A DNA stretch of 64,000 nt from positions 124,001 to 188,000 of the forward strand of contig JAHDVF020000164.1 of the NCBI GenBank assembly GCA_022606425.2, given 5' to 3'. Numbering within the stretch: the stretch's first letter is position 1; each line of letters starts with the position of its first letter. The notes beneath the pieces are model-generated. The model was not told the origin of the DNA and ran no database searches. It saw only the letters and a list, made by a program, of their open reading frames with translations. The position numbers and the translations under genes were made by a program. The stretch comes from Lepidostoma basale. Its lineage: Eukaryota; Arthropoda; Insecta; Trichoptera; Lepidostomatidae. Positions 40,910 through 50,705 of the stretch are shown here, one piece after another.

Positions 40910-41335
40910 AACTATATAATATTGCAACAGTATTTCAACCAAAATAAACAGAGTGATTTATATCACAGATACATATATTTCAGATTTAGAAGCTTTTCAA
41001 ATAATGTATGATTGCAATAAATAAAACTTTAGCTACTAATATTTCAGCCATCCGTCAACTTTCATAATATCGGAGCGAAAGCGGCCAAGTTCAAGTTATT
41101 TCCACCGATAAAGCAGCCCAGTCGCTTATTCCCAATAAACGGGGAGCTTTTCCCAGAAATGGGGTGTTTTTCCCACTTTGTCCCTCTCAGTGCACTGCCG
41201 CTCCATAAAAGAACCACATTTCAATAGTTCTCCCTTGTTTATGGCCGTATTGACTGCGGCGTTCTCTCGAACTTTTGGTAGAGACAATTATGAGTAATAT
41301 TCACATACGAAATGTTAACTATTTTTTTTTAATGT
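40910..41335. other. Repeat-free GC-richer island
   Basis: 41040-41280 (for example CGGAGCGAAAGCGGCCAAGT) has no repeat match here. Candidate ancestral non-coding sequence. Confidence 0.4.
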
Positions 41336-41339
41336 AAAC

Positions 41340-41712
41340 ATATACTTGTATACGAATACTGGATTTCACCCATTAATGCTTAATAAATTGTAACAGCTTA
41401 ATGCTTAATAAACATAAATCTCCATAGATGGCGTTAGTATGTAGATTATATATAGATTAATCTTAGAGATTAACATATATAAACAAAATCTTCATAGATG
41501 GCGCATTGAAACTGACATTTGAATTCTGGCTTTGGACTTTAACATGTACACAACTTCCAAAAATTTGTCAGACATGGTCATAACAAAGGTGGAATGGAGA
41601 ATGTTGTAATTACATAAAGTGTGCACTTAGCTCAACCAATGACAGGTCATAAGTCCTGTAAACACCTTGATCAACCATATTCAGTTTCCAATTTGCATCT
41701 TCGTCTCTATTG
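41340..41712 (-). repeat. Repeat H copy
   Basis: Key blocks on plus: ATAGATGGCG, AACTTCCAAAAATTTGTCAG, TGGTCATAA, GGTGGAATGGAGAATGTTGT, CCAATGACAGGTCATAAGTC, CTGTAAACACC, CATCTTCGTCTCTATTGAGA. Inverted relative to 54862-55160 and 60110-60395. Confidence 0.8.
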
Positions 41713-41724
41713 AGATACAATTAA

Positions 41725-41855
41725 ATCATAAAACTTTATTAACTGTTCAAATTTATAACAATGTTATAATATCACAATTTAAATTATTATTAACACGAGT
41801 GTCGCGACTACTATTTCGCCAACCGATATTGGCATCATCAGGTGTTACAGTTGAA
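41725..41855 (-). repeat. HH-A single arm
   Basis: TATAATATCACAATTTAAAT, ACGAGTGTCGCGACTA, motif, then GTGTTACAG. Only one arm is present. Confidence 0.75.
41806..41841 (-). ncRNA. Hammerhead ribozyme-like motif, HH-A, intact core
   Basis: CUGAUGA, U, stem II GCCAAU/GUUGGC, GAAA, U-AGUA-G (U-G closing pair), UC. Confidence 0.55.
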
Positions 41856-42208
41856 TACACAAGTTACAAATTGAAAGACTCTATTTAATATTGGAATTCG
41901 AAAACACCACTCTGTATATATTTCCATTTTGGTTTATTCAACATCTTTATAAAATAATAATAAACAGTCCATTGTTATGGCAGATACCTTAACATTTTAA
42001 AACTGTTAAATGAAATAACTTTGGTTTTGTATCACAATTGTATTTTATTTTACGCGACAGCTGCTTCATCAACCTATGTTGACATCATCAGGTGTTACAA
42101 TAATAATATAAGTGTTATTGTAACACCTGATGATGTCAACATAGGTTGATGATACAGCTGACGCGTAAAATAAAATATAATAATTGTGATACAAAAACAA
42201 ATTTATTT

Positions 42209-42352
42209 GTTTGTTGTGTTTTTGGGTAACCCCGTGTGCTAACTCCTTCTCGACCGACGTTTCGGAGATTGTTGCAGTCTCCATCTTCAGGTCATTACCC
42301 CCAAAAACACAACAAACATATTGCTGCCAGCTGTGAAAATCTACGCAATTAC
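42209..42352 (-). mobile_element. HH-D2 insertion, 144 bases, with 12-base TSD
   Basis: ACAAATTTATTT is found at 42197-42208 and again at 42353-42364, so 42209-42352 is a complete insertion. On the minus strand it starts GTAATTGCGTAGATTTTCAC, contains the ribozyme 42252-42290 and ends ACCCAAAAACACAACAAAC. TTTGTTGTGTTTTTGGG occurs in inverted orientation on both sides of the motif and forms a long distal stem I. It encodes no protein, so it must have been mobilised in trans. Confidence 0.88.
42252..42290 (-). ncRNA. Hammerhead ribozyme, HH-D2
   Basis: CUGAAGA, U, stem II GGAGA/UCUCC with loop CUGCAACAA, GAAA, C-GUCG-G, UC. Distal stem I pairs GGGUAA with UUACCC and extends into about 20 further pairs. 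The proximal part is only one clear pair plus an internal loop. Confidence 0.65.
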
Positions 42353-42596
42353 ACAAATTTATTTCATTTAACAGTTTTAATAATAAACATATTATAACAT
42401 TTTTAACACATGAAGATGAACAATACGAGTATTGTGGTATCTTATTATTATTTTTAAAGATTTTGAAAAAAACAAAGTAAAATATTTTATTACCGAATAC
42501 TATTAACAATAAATTATTAACCATGAACTGAATACTCACCTAGCAATGTAGCTATTTTTAATTGATTTGGATTAATATTTCTCTTTATATTAAAAA

Positions 42597-43277
42597 CTAA
42601 CTAACTAACCATCACGCCGTCTCCCCGAAGGCGTAGGCAGAAAGAATGGACTGCCACACTTTTCTTTCCTGACATATTTCTCTCGATTCCTCAACATTCA
42701 TACATCGTGTCATGCACGCGCGTCGATTTCTCTGACCCCTCACATGACCGGCATTCAATATTTGATTTATTTGATCGTGCCACGTTTTGCTCGGTCTTCC
42801 TCTGTTTCTGGTTCCATTTACATCATTAACATATACTTTTTTTACCATTCATTCTTTCCATATGTCCAAACCATCTTAGTGATCCTTTCATTATTTTGTT
42901 CATAACACTTTCATTTGCACCACATTCATTTCTTATACTTGCATTTTTCACTCTATCATATACAGATTTGCCACACATTCGTCTTAGAGATCTCATTTCT
43001 ACTGCATTTATTCTACTTTCATCCTTCTTTTGCCAGTTCCATGCTTCACTTCCATACATTAGGGTTGGCACAAGAACACCATTGTGCACTGCCATCTTGG
43101 CTTTTTTGGATAGGCTTTTGTTTGCGATGACAACTTTAAGTGCACCATTTCTGTTGCCTGCCCTAACCCTTCTTTCAATATCCTTCTCCACCCTCCCATC
43201 CTTTGTAAACATACTTCCTAAATAAACAAATTCATCCACTTGTTCCAGATTTTCACCGTTTACACTAATGTTGCAGA
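42597..43277 (-). mobile_element. RTE-a LINE insertion with perfect 16-base TSD
   Basis: CTCTTTATATTAAAAA flanks the element at 42581-42596 and 43278-43293. The minus strand encodes, 5' to 3': SVNGENLEQVDEFVYLGSMF, TKDGRVEKDIERRVRAGNRN, ALKVVIANKSLSKKAKMAVH, NGVLVPTLMYGSEAWNWQKK, MRSLRRMCGKSVYDRVKNAS, KGSLRWFGHMERMN. After a frameshift near 42840 it continues MVKKVYVNDVNGTRNRGRPS and SILSAYAFGETA. The 3' end is (TTAG)n. This is the longest RTE-a copy here, 5'-truncated just after the reverse transcriptase core. One frameshift splits it into frames of 137 and 78 codons. Confidence 0.95.
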
Positions 43278-43293
43278 CTCTTTATATTAAAAA

Positions 43294-43914
43294 AATAAAA
43301 ATACCGATCAATATAAAAAAAAAAGCATATAAAACCACACGCTTGATGTCGATTGCCGTTTATGGCATCGACACTTAAATGGTTAAGTATTAACAAAATA
43401 ATATTCATTTATTATTTCTTCAACACTCATGTAAATCTAAATAATTAAAATTTATTTAAAAACCGTAAACAAAACTCCACAAACAAACACTATGTAATTT
43501 CTGTTTAGTGACAATTAATACTACGAAATGAGGTAGAGGTTATTATTTAATTGAGATAAATATTCAAATTTGTTGTCTCCCCGTTATCTCCCCTTCAGCC
43601 CTTCACATCCACCCTTCCACATAATATATTGCGGCTCAACTCTAAACTTCTCAAATGTGCACATGTGTAAAATATATCTAACCGGAAACTAACTTTTTAT
43701 CGTAAAACCGGGTTAATTTGAACGTTAAATCATTAAGGGTGAACATTTTCATATCAATCTATTTCAAAAAATATTATTTTAGCAGTGTTTAAGTATTTTA
43801 AGGGAGAAGATAAGTAGTACAATATTATGATTAACTATGATGTATTTTAATTAAAACACAACAAATAATAATAAGTTTTATATTGATGTATTTCTTTATA
43901 TACTTACTTCCTAT
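43294..43914. other. AT-rich sequence, nothing recognised
   Basis: No repeat or coding signature is recognised. Confidence 0.35.
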
Positions 43915-44425
43915 GGCCATACAACTCTTGAAGAGTTTAAGCCTTCTTGATTATTGTTTAAAAGCTCCTCAATCCTGCGCCTTTTTATTTCCAGCAGTCC
44001 GTTTTGCTGAACCCAGCCAGGTCAGCCAGAACATTGTCCATTAGGCGCTGTCTAGGCCTTCCTAGAAGTCTCTTCGGATCAGCATACGTGCCCAATCCAT
44101 GCAAGGCGACCGTCTCTCACGGTGCTCATTATGAGGGACTGCTGAGTCATCGTACGGATCTCTTGCTTGGTCATATGCCTCCAAGTTCCCGCTGCAACAC
44201 TGGGTCTGAGTCCCAGGATAATTCTAATTATTCTATTCTCAAACCAGTAGATTATTTGTTGTTCATTTAGAGTCATTGTCCATGACTCAGAACCATATGT
44301 CACCACTGGCTTGATGATGGTGTTATAAATACACAGCTCGGTGTTAATGGATAGAAGCTTGGACTTTAAGAACGTTCGCAAGGAGGTTGCAGCTCGTAGG
44401 CCTTTCTGAACTCTGTGTTCCAACT
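43915..44425 (-). mobile_element. LINE-e C-terminal region
   Basis: The minus-strand frame 44079-44423 reads MEHRVQKGLRAATSLRTFLK, LLSINTELCIYNTIIKPVVT, YGSESWTMTLNEQQIIYWFE, NRIIRIILGLRPSV and SLIMSTVRDGRLAWIGHVC. After a frameshift the following nucleotides give KRLLGRPRQRLMDNVLADLA, a C-terminus of the same general plan as the RTE families. The 3' end TAAGTAAGTA at 43905-43920 is a different tandem tail from RTE-a to d. A second copy is at 56612-56985. Confidence 0.82.
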
Positions 44426-44442
44426 CCGCGCAAATTTCTCAG

Positions 44443-44640
44443 TACGGCGAAACATGCCATTCCCACAAAATATAACAAAGCTTATTGAAAACAGACGTTT
44501 TTGTGAAGAAGCACTTAATGTGTGGTGTGGCTTTATTAAAAACAACATTCACACATTTTTACTAGTTTTATCATCACTTATAACAACGAAATTTCTAGAA
44601 AACCGACGTTTACATAATTTAATTTGGATTTTATAAGGAT
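44443..44640 (+). repeat. HH-B fragments
   Basis: GGCGAAACATGCCATTCCCAC, AATATAACAAAGCTTATTGAAAACAGACG, and later TTTCTAGAAAACCGACGTTT. The core boxes are missing. Confidence 0.55.
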
Positions 44641-45022
44641 TAATTGTATCTCAATAGAGACGAAGATGTAAATTGTAAATTGTTTTCTGGGAACAGAATG
44701 TGGTGGCCGAGGCGCTTACAGGACTTATAACCTGTCATTGGTTGGGTTGAGCGATCGCTTTATATTAAACAACCATTCCCCATTCCGCCTTTCCAATCTT
44801 AATAGATGACGCTAGTGTAGAGTAAACTAAAATATGTGAAGATAGGCGTGGAATCCTACCATATATACAAGTTCCAAAAATTTGGCAGACGTGTTGGTCA
44901 TAAGAAAAAAAAAGTCGGAATGGGGAATGTTGTTTAGCATAAAGCGATCGCTCAACCCAACCGATGACAGGTCATAAGTCCTGTAAGCACCTTGGCCACC
45001 ACATTCTGTTCCCAGAAAACAA
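44640..45022. repeat. Repeat H foldback
   Basis: The plus-oriented half (44640-44820: TTGTATCTCAATAGAGACGA, GACTTATAACCTGTCATTGG) and the minus-oriented half (44850-45022: AAGTTCCAAAAATTTGGCAG, CCGATGACAGGTCATAAGTC) face each other. Confidence 0.8.
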
Positions 45023-45032
45023 TTTACAATTT

Positions 45033-45066
45033 GGAGTTTTACATCATTGCTCAAGAAACAATATGT
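45033..45066 (+). repeat. HH-B 3' segment
   Basis: TTGGAGTTTTACATCATTGC, then TCAAGAAACAATATG. Confidence 0.6.
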
Positions 45067-45659
45067 TTTTATTTTCATTAAAAGTAGACACATAGATAAA
45101 AACGGATTATACGAAGTTATTGCTATTATCGTTAGACAAATTATTTAGTTTCCCTCATTAGCTACTCAAGTGACAGTTACATATGAGTGTAATTAAATAA
45201 TGAAATGTCTCTAATTAGTTCCCGAAAGCCCTGTGAGACCTTTAAGTTAGGTAATCTGATAGAATTTAGGCCGCTTGTGTGGTCAGTATTTTAACTTTCT
45301 ATCCCCCTCTTTGTTTAACTCTACAGTTAATTACAAAGTTGGACCGTGCGCTGTGCTTACTAAATCCAAATCAGAAAAGAATCCAAATGAACTTAACACT
45401 TTTCATTTGTCTAATAGAAATATACTTGTTTACGCCCCGCTAATGGCGAAGATGTTTACGCAAAGATTAACAGGTTCCTCGAAAAATAGCAAAGTTATTG
45501 TTTGGGAACTTTCAAGGTTAGAACAAATAAAACGCAATTTCTAGCGTCGTAATACAGGTCGTGGGTGTTTTCGGAGAACATAGGGGAGATTTGATGTGAG
45601 TACTTATTATAACCAACCATAATATACGAGTATCTACGATTTCTTTCCATAAGGACTAA
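45067..45659. other. Unassigned sequence
   Basis: An 89-codon plus frame (45275-45544) has no recognisable motif. The area is repeat-free relative to the rest of the window. Confidence 0.3.
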
Positions 45660-46125
45660 CTAAAATATGATCAAATGCTATGTGTGGTCTGTTTTATTGT
45701 ACGGGTGTGAAACTTGGACCCTGAAAGTTAACTCAATGAACAATCTGGAAGCATTTAAAATGTGGCTCCATCGCCGAATGCTCAGAGTTCCCTGGATAGA
45801 CATGGTTACCAATACCGAAGTCCTGAGGCGAGCTAGAGTTGACAGGGAATTGTTATCAACTATCAAGGTTCGAAAGATCTCATATCTGGGTCATATACTG
45901 CGTGGGGAAAAGTATCACCTTCTCCAACTGATATTGGAGGGAAAAATTGAGGGACGCCGAGGGCCCGGAAGGAGACAAATGTAGCACTGGCTGCGAAACG
46001 TGAGGGAGTGGACCGGCACCCGAAGTATTGAGGAGCTGTTCCGAGCGGCGCAGGAGAGGGATGGGTTCACCGAGGTGATTGCCAACGTTGGGGGGACCCG
46101 ACAGAGCACTTGAAGAAGAAGAAGG
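45660..46125 (+). mobile_element. RTE-d LINE C-terminal domain, one internal stop
   Basis: The frame from 45667 reads MIKCYVWSVLLYGCETWTLK, NNLEAFKMWLHRRMLRVPWI, TNTEVLRRARVDRELLSTIK, RKISYLGHILRGEKYHLLQL and EGKIEGRRGPGRRQM. A TAG stop follows at about 45982, then HWLRNVREWTGTRSIEELFR and AAQERDGFTEVIANVGGTRQ. The plan (YGCETW, R-R-M-L-R, YLGHI, EGKIEGRRG, REWTG) is that of RTE/BovB ORF2 C-termini. It ends GAAGAAGAAGGAGG. Confidence 0.88.
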
Positions 46126-46129
46126 AGGA

Positions 46130-46790
46130 CTAACTAATATCTATCCATTACGTCGTCTCCCCCAAGAGGTAGTCAGAAACAATGAACCCCCACACTGCAC
46201 GACGGCTTTTTTGGCCGAGAGGCAAGTGCTTTGACTATCACACCGAATTTCCCGGATTCGATCCCCGGTGATGGCAGCATGATTGCTACACAGTTTTTGT
46301 CTGGTGTGGAATTCGCGTGACAATAAAATGACGATTGATTAGCTACCTATCACTTGTCATGAGAATCACTATGAAAGCGAGTTGTCTAGTGCTGTAATGA
46401 TGTAAAGATCGATTTAACATTTTTTATTTATTTATAATATTATTGTTCTTTCCTGACATACCTTTCTCGCTCCTCAACATTCCTACATCGCACGCACGTC
46501 GATTTATCAGATTCTGCACGTGGCCGATAGTTATTATTTTATTGAATGGATTGTGCCACGTTTTCCTCAGTGTACCAACATTTTATTTCGGTTTACGTCA
46601 TTTACATATATTTTCTTTAGCATTGTTTCTTCATTCATTCTTGCCATGTGTTTAAACCATCACAATTATCCTTACATTGTTTTGGTTATAACACTTTCAT
46701 TCGCACTGTATTCATTTCGTATATTTGCATTTGACACTATCATAAACAGATTAAACACACATTCATCTAAGATATTATATTTATCCTCAT
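46130..46790 (-). mobile_element. RTE-a LINE split by a SINE
   Basis: 46130-46200 is the complement of the RTE-a terminus (to CCCACACTG). 46443-46790 continues exactly where it stopped (TTCTTTCCTGACATAC onward) into the FGHMER and YGSEAW regions with many changes. Confidence 0.78.
46207..46425 (+). mobile_element. tRNA-derived SINE nested in RTE-a
   Basis: A box TTTGGCCGAGAGGCAAGTGC, B box GGATTCGATCCCCG, then TTCGCGTGACAATAAAATGA, CACTTGTCATGAGAATCACT and GTGCTGTAATGATGTAAAGA. It is placed precisely between two adjoining parts of one LINE copy. Confidence 0.85.
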
Positions 46791-46889
46791 TACGCACGTA
46801 CGCGTGATCGGCAGTCAACCGGTTAATATATTTTTAATAAACGTACGTTTTCTAAAAAAAAGTTATTTGTTTTGTCATGTTTTGACTTA

Positions 46890-48080
46890 CTAGGGCATAA
46901 TCTAATGACTTCTCAATTACAAATCACATATTTTGTGCCCTTTCAAGGCAGTTATGAAATATTGCTGAAAATTGGTAAAAAAAAATATCATTAAAAAACA
47001 TCTGTTATTATCGGGTTTTATATTGCTGTTGAATATAAATAATATTTGATGTTTAGAACTTAAGATAATTTTATTACGAATGGAATATTTGATTTATTTA
47101 GGTCAAGGATTATAAAATAATCGATACTCGTAATTATTTTATTTGCAATCTCGTTTCACCGGTAATGATTATTTGATATTCGTTTGCGGAGATATTCGAA
47201 GTACTCATACAAATAAATAATAATAATCTCGAGCATAACCGAGTAATTAAATCTTCTTATAAAGCAATCTTTGAAATTAATTTACAAACTTCCTAATTGG
47301 TTTTCCGTTTCAGATTTGTGATATTTATTTTAAGTATATAACGGGCACCTTGTACCTCGACCAGGGGCGTCACTTGCGGTTTTTGCGAGGTTGAAAGGTT
47401 AATTGCAATACAATAAATCTCTTTAAATAACTGAATATAGTACTTTATAAATTACAATATCAAACGAACTTGTTTTACTGGATTTATATAGATTTTATTT
47501 ACATCAAATCTCAAATTTGCGAATGCCTTCTCAAGGCGAAACTATTTTATAAAAAAAAAATGTTTAGTTAAAATAAAAATAAAAATATTTAAAAAATAGT
47601 TAAACAATCGGAATACGTAATATAATAATCGAAAGTTCTAAAAATTCAATATTATTTAGATTCAATAGCAATATTAAACCCGATAATAACAGATGTTTTT
47701 CAATGATATATTTATATTTTTTACAGTAATAATTTTTTACAGTAATTCAGTAATATTTCATAACTGCCTTGAAGTGCACAAAATATTTTATTTAATAATC
47801 CTTGGCCTAAATACATAAAATATTCTATTCGTAATAAAAATATCGAAAGTTCTTAAAATCAAAGATTATTTAGATTCAACAGCAATTATTTAGATTCAAC
47901 CCAATAATAACAGATGTTTTTCAATGATATATTTTTTTTTACCAGTATTCAGTAATATTTCAAAATATTTCATAACTGTCTTTAAAGGGCACAAAATATG
48001 TGATTTGTAATTTAGACCCTAAATATCATCACAAAATATGTGAATAGTAGTCAAGACCCTAAATATCATCACCTGACTTC
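46890..48080. repeat. Complex inverted and direct repeat cluster
   Basis: A unit of about 200 bases occurs inverted at about 46900-47130 (ACATCTGTTATTATCGGGTT) and direct at about 47640-47840 and 47850-48010 (GATAATAACAGATGTTTTTC / AATAATAACAGATGTTTTTC). It includes AGTAATATTTCATAACTG and GGCACAAAATATGTGATTTG segments. The two direct copies overlap end to end. The spacer near 47520 has a degenerate HH-B-like box (GCGAATGCCTTCTCAAGGCG). Confidence 0.8.
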
Positions 48081-48084
48081 ATCT

Positions 48085-48548
48085 CGTGACCGTACCATTG
48101 TAGACATATTATATTTAAATTATTTTATTTTTGATAATAGGACGAAGAATTATCACGTGTCGCCACTGCCTACAGCACATCGCACACTTCCACTGAGCAG
48201 CGCAGCAATCCTGTTTATTTCAAACACACTTTTCAAGATTAACTCTCCGAGCGACAGATTCATCTTGCTGCTCGCGGGATTCTGCACGGGCGGGGGGCAG
48301 GGGGAGGGGGCCTGCAGGGGGGGGGGGCGCTATTGAAGCTGGTGACGTACCAAGGTACACTCGGCCCTTTGGGATTGAGAGAACCGAGGCAATTACGTAT
48401 TATTTTTAAAATAGTTTGATCCTACATGGCTTGGGGAATAAACTAATTTAAGAAATTTCATGATCGATTTCATTTTAAATTTAATTGATTAAATGTATAT
48501 AAAAAAAGAAAAATAATTCGAAAGATTTTAATGAATAGAAACTTACAC
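48085..48548. other. Unassigned, with G-rich tract
   Basis: 48150-48400 is GC-rich. 48288-48328 has at least four runs of three or more G on the plus strand. The 98-codon frame from 48040 crosses it without recognisable motifs. Confidence 0.45.
48288..48328 (+). other. Potential G-quadruplex
   Basis: Runs GGG, GGGGGG, GGGGG, GGGGG and an eleven-G run, separated by one to seven bases, fit the G3+N1-7 pattern. The position inside a GC-rich, repeat-free strip could mark a promoter or 5' UTR, but nothing else supports that. Confidence 0.7.
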
Positions 48549-48617
48549 ATCGTTTCTTGAAAAATGATAAAAAAAACTCCATATTAATTAATTTATATGA
48601 ATGAAATAGTTATTGGA
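48549..48617 (-). repeat. HH-B 3' segment
   Basis: TCGTTTCTTGAAAAATGATA and ACTCCATATTAATTAATTTA, then ATGAATGAAATAG. Confidence 0.6.
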
Positions 48618-49137
48618 AACAAGAATTTATCAATGAAAGCGAAAACGGCCGTTCACAATCAATGGAGATCTGGTCCCAACCCTAATGTATGGAAGCAAAG
48701 CATGGAACTGGCAGAAGAAGGATGAGAGCAGAATAAATGCGGTAGAGATGAGTTCCCTAAGACGTATGTGTGTTAAAACGATATACGACAGAATCTCAAA
48801 TGCTGATATAAGAAAGGAATGTAGAGCTGAAGAAAGTATTATGAAAGGATCGCTGTGTTGGTTCGGACATATGAAGCGCATGGATGGAGAAAGAATGGTT
48901 AAGAAAGTATACGTTAATTATGTAAATGGAGTACGGAGTCGAGGCAGAACGAGGAAAATACGGCATGACCAAATTAATCAAATTTTAAAGGTTGGTCATG
49001 TTAGAAGTCAGAAGAATCAACGTGCGTGTATGACTCGCTGTATGGATGTGGAGGAATCTAGAGAGGTGTGCCAGGATAGAGTAGTGTGGCGGTCCATTCT
49101 CTCTGCCTACCCGTACGGGAAAACGGCGTGATGGTTT
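48618..49137 (+). mobile_element. RTE-a LINE with a 148-codon open C-terminus
   Basis: The frame 48685-49131 runs MYGSKAWNWQKKDESRINAV, EMSSLRRMCVKTIYDRISNA, SLCWFGHMKRMDGERMVKKV, RSRGRTRKIRHDQINQILKV and RSQKNQRACMTRCMDVEESR to SILSAYPYGKTA. Point changes (SRRN to SQKN, RPRKTW to RTRKIR) show neutral decay even though the frame is open. 5' truncated; ends in a (GTT)n tail at 49133-49152. Inserted beside an HH-B segment. Confidence 0.88.
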
Positions 49138-49153
49138 GTTGTTGTTGTTGTTT

Positions 49154-49368
49154 TATACGAATGATAACGCCTACTTTCGGGAAGTTTTATTTTATTTAAA
49201 ATTTATTTGTTTCGTCTTGCTAGGTATTATTAAATGTTTCATAAAACCTTAAAAAGGTGAAACATGCCTTTCCAATAAAATTAAACAAAACTTCTGGAAA
49301 ACAGACGTTTTCATTCTTGTTAATTATTTTATACGGAGTTTAACATCATTTTTCAAGAAACAAGAAAT
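49154..49368. repeat. HH-B foldback
   Basis: Arms ACGAATGATAACGCCTACTT ... and AAACAGACGTTTTCATTCTT. Both motifs have decayed (UUCAUAA; GUGAAACAUGCC). The 3' segment TTTAACATCATTTTTCAAGA is present. Confidence 0.78.
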
Positions 49369-50489
49369 AATTTGTGATATTTTATTATTTTCATTATTTT
49401 CAACCCTTATTCCCCGAGGTTACCACGAGGCATGTTTGAACCTCACTCAGTATGCACCGGAGTCAGGTAGACAAGAGTTATACAGTGACTTCGTGTTACT
49501 ATCGACTGGCACAGTTCGGAAACTGAAAAATAGCAAGCGTTATAGCAACTCCGAACTCTAAACGGCTCGAACGTGGGGGTGCATTGCTTTGGCTTCGTGT
49601 TTACTTAACTTGGCTCTTGCCTTTCTTCGTAAACGATCGCGTTCAAATGAAATATATTCACTAAGAAACACAAGATCACAAAATGACATTTATTTGGTTT
49701 TGTGGTGTAATGAAAATTTACTGTCAAACTTTTATTCTTATGTTGTTTTGGGATACGAATTACTGAAATTGCCACAGTGGGACATCCATTGCTAGAAGGT
49801 ATGTACCTATCCAATGCCGTAAAACGCCACCTTGCATGGGGACAGTAAGACTTCCAGAAGTGACTTCCTGGCGTCTAAGAATTGGTCCTCGTGAGTTCCG
49901 GGAAATGTAATCACTGACCTCACCATCAGGGTGATAGCAGACTGAGAATAAGAGTATGGCGTATCTTCCGCCTTACAAAACTGAGATCCACTACCTTAAC
50001 CTTTCCCTTACGGTGCTAAAATAATAACGTGCGTTCCGGTGTAGGGTAGTCAGTACGCGTTAAAAAACTAGCGATTTTAAATCGGAAAAATGGGAACATT
50101 AATAGCTAATCCCCTTATATAATTATAATTGAAGTCAACATTTATAATAATTGAGATTTTTGCAAAAAATATTTTAAAAAACCATCTGGCAACGCTCATG
50201 AAACGGGCATAGGTCCGTTCTGGTTGCAAGCCCAAAAGCAATTGCTGGCGCGGCGGGACGGCGAGAGTGAGAACATTGAGCTAGAACATATGCAAGAGTG
50301 AGATGCGAATATAGTATACTCAAATCGCTGTTTATACGCGAATTTGTTTTCGATTTTCACATAATACCTCCGATGTACCCGATAAATTCTGATTATTATT
50401 AATATTATTTTTTAAATCAATGCGTAGATATATTATGGAGGAATACCTAAAATTTTAACCTTGTATTTATTATATTTATAGAGATATTG
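49369..50489. other. Long unassigned stretch
   Basis: 49400-50060 is GC-moderate with two short opposed frames (about 68 codons each). No family match inside the window. It may contain ancestral host sequence. Confidence 0.35.
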
Positions 50490-50705
50490 ATGTTTTTTAG
50501 AAGCAACGTGTAGAAGATACCCATCATAGGGAAGGGAGGGTTAAGAAGATAACCCCTACAGAAAACTCCTGAAGAAGGCAACGGGAAATCACTCCAGTAA
50601 CATTTCTAGGAAAATCACCTTTGCGAGAAAGCATTATCCATAGTGATCGCCAACGCCGGGGGAACCTGACACTGTACTATAAGAAGAAGAAGAAGAAGAA
50701 CACAT
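50490..50705 (+). mobile_element. RTE-d-like 3' end with (GAA)n tail
   Basis: GTGATCGCCAACGCCGGGGG (VIANAGG) followed by AACCTGACACT and then AAGAAGAAGAAGAAGAAGAA. This equals the last codons and tail of the RTE-d copy at 45.7 kb. The upstream part is not recognisable. Confidence 0.6.

Larger units (their letters stand above)
41968..42385. repeat. HH-A foldback carrying a nested HH-D2 insertion
   Basis: Arms 41968-42095 and 42120-42208, with the right arm resuming at 42353-42385 (ACAAATTTATTTCATTTAAC). Motifs 42056-42091 (minus, GAAG) and 42127-42163 (plus, GAUACA) have decayed. Confidence 0.85.

Noticed and set aside
42056..42163. Active hammerheads in the HH-A foldback at 42.1 kb
   Set aside because: Both copies have lost the GAAA box (GAAG and AUAC), so catalysis is not expected.
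48040..48336. 98-codon frame ending in a glycine-rich stretch
   Set aside because: The end is the G-rich tract read as GGG codons, and the rest has no motif or repeat-independent support.
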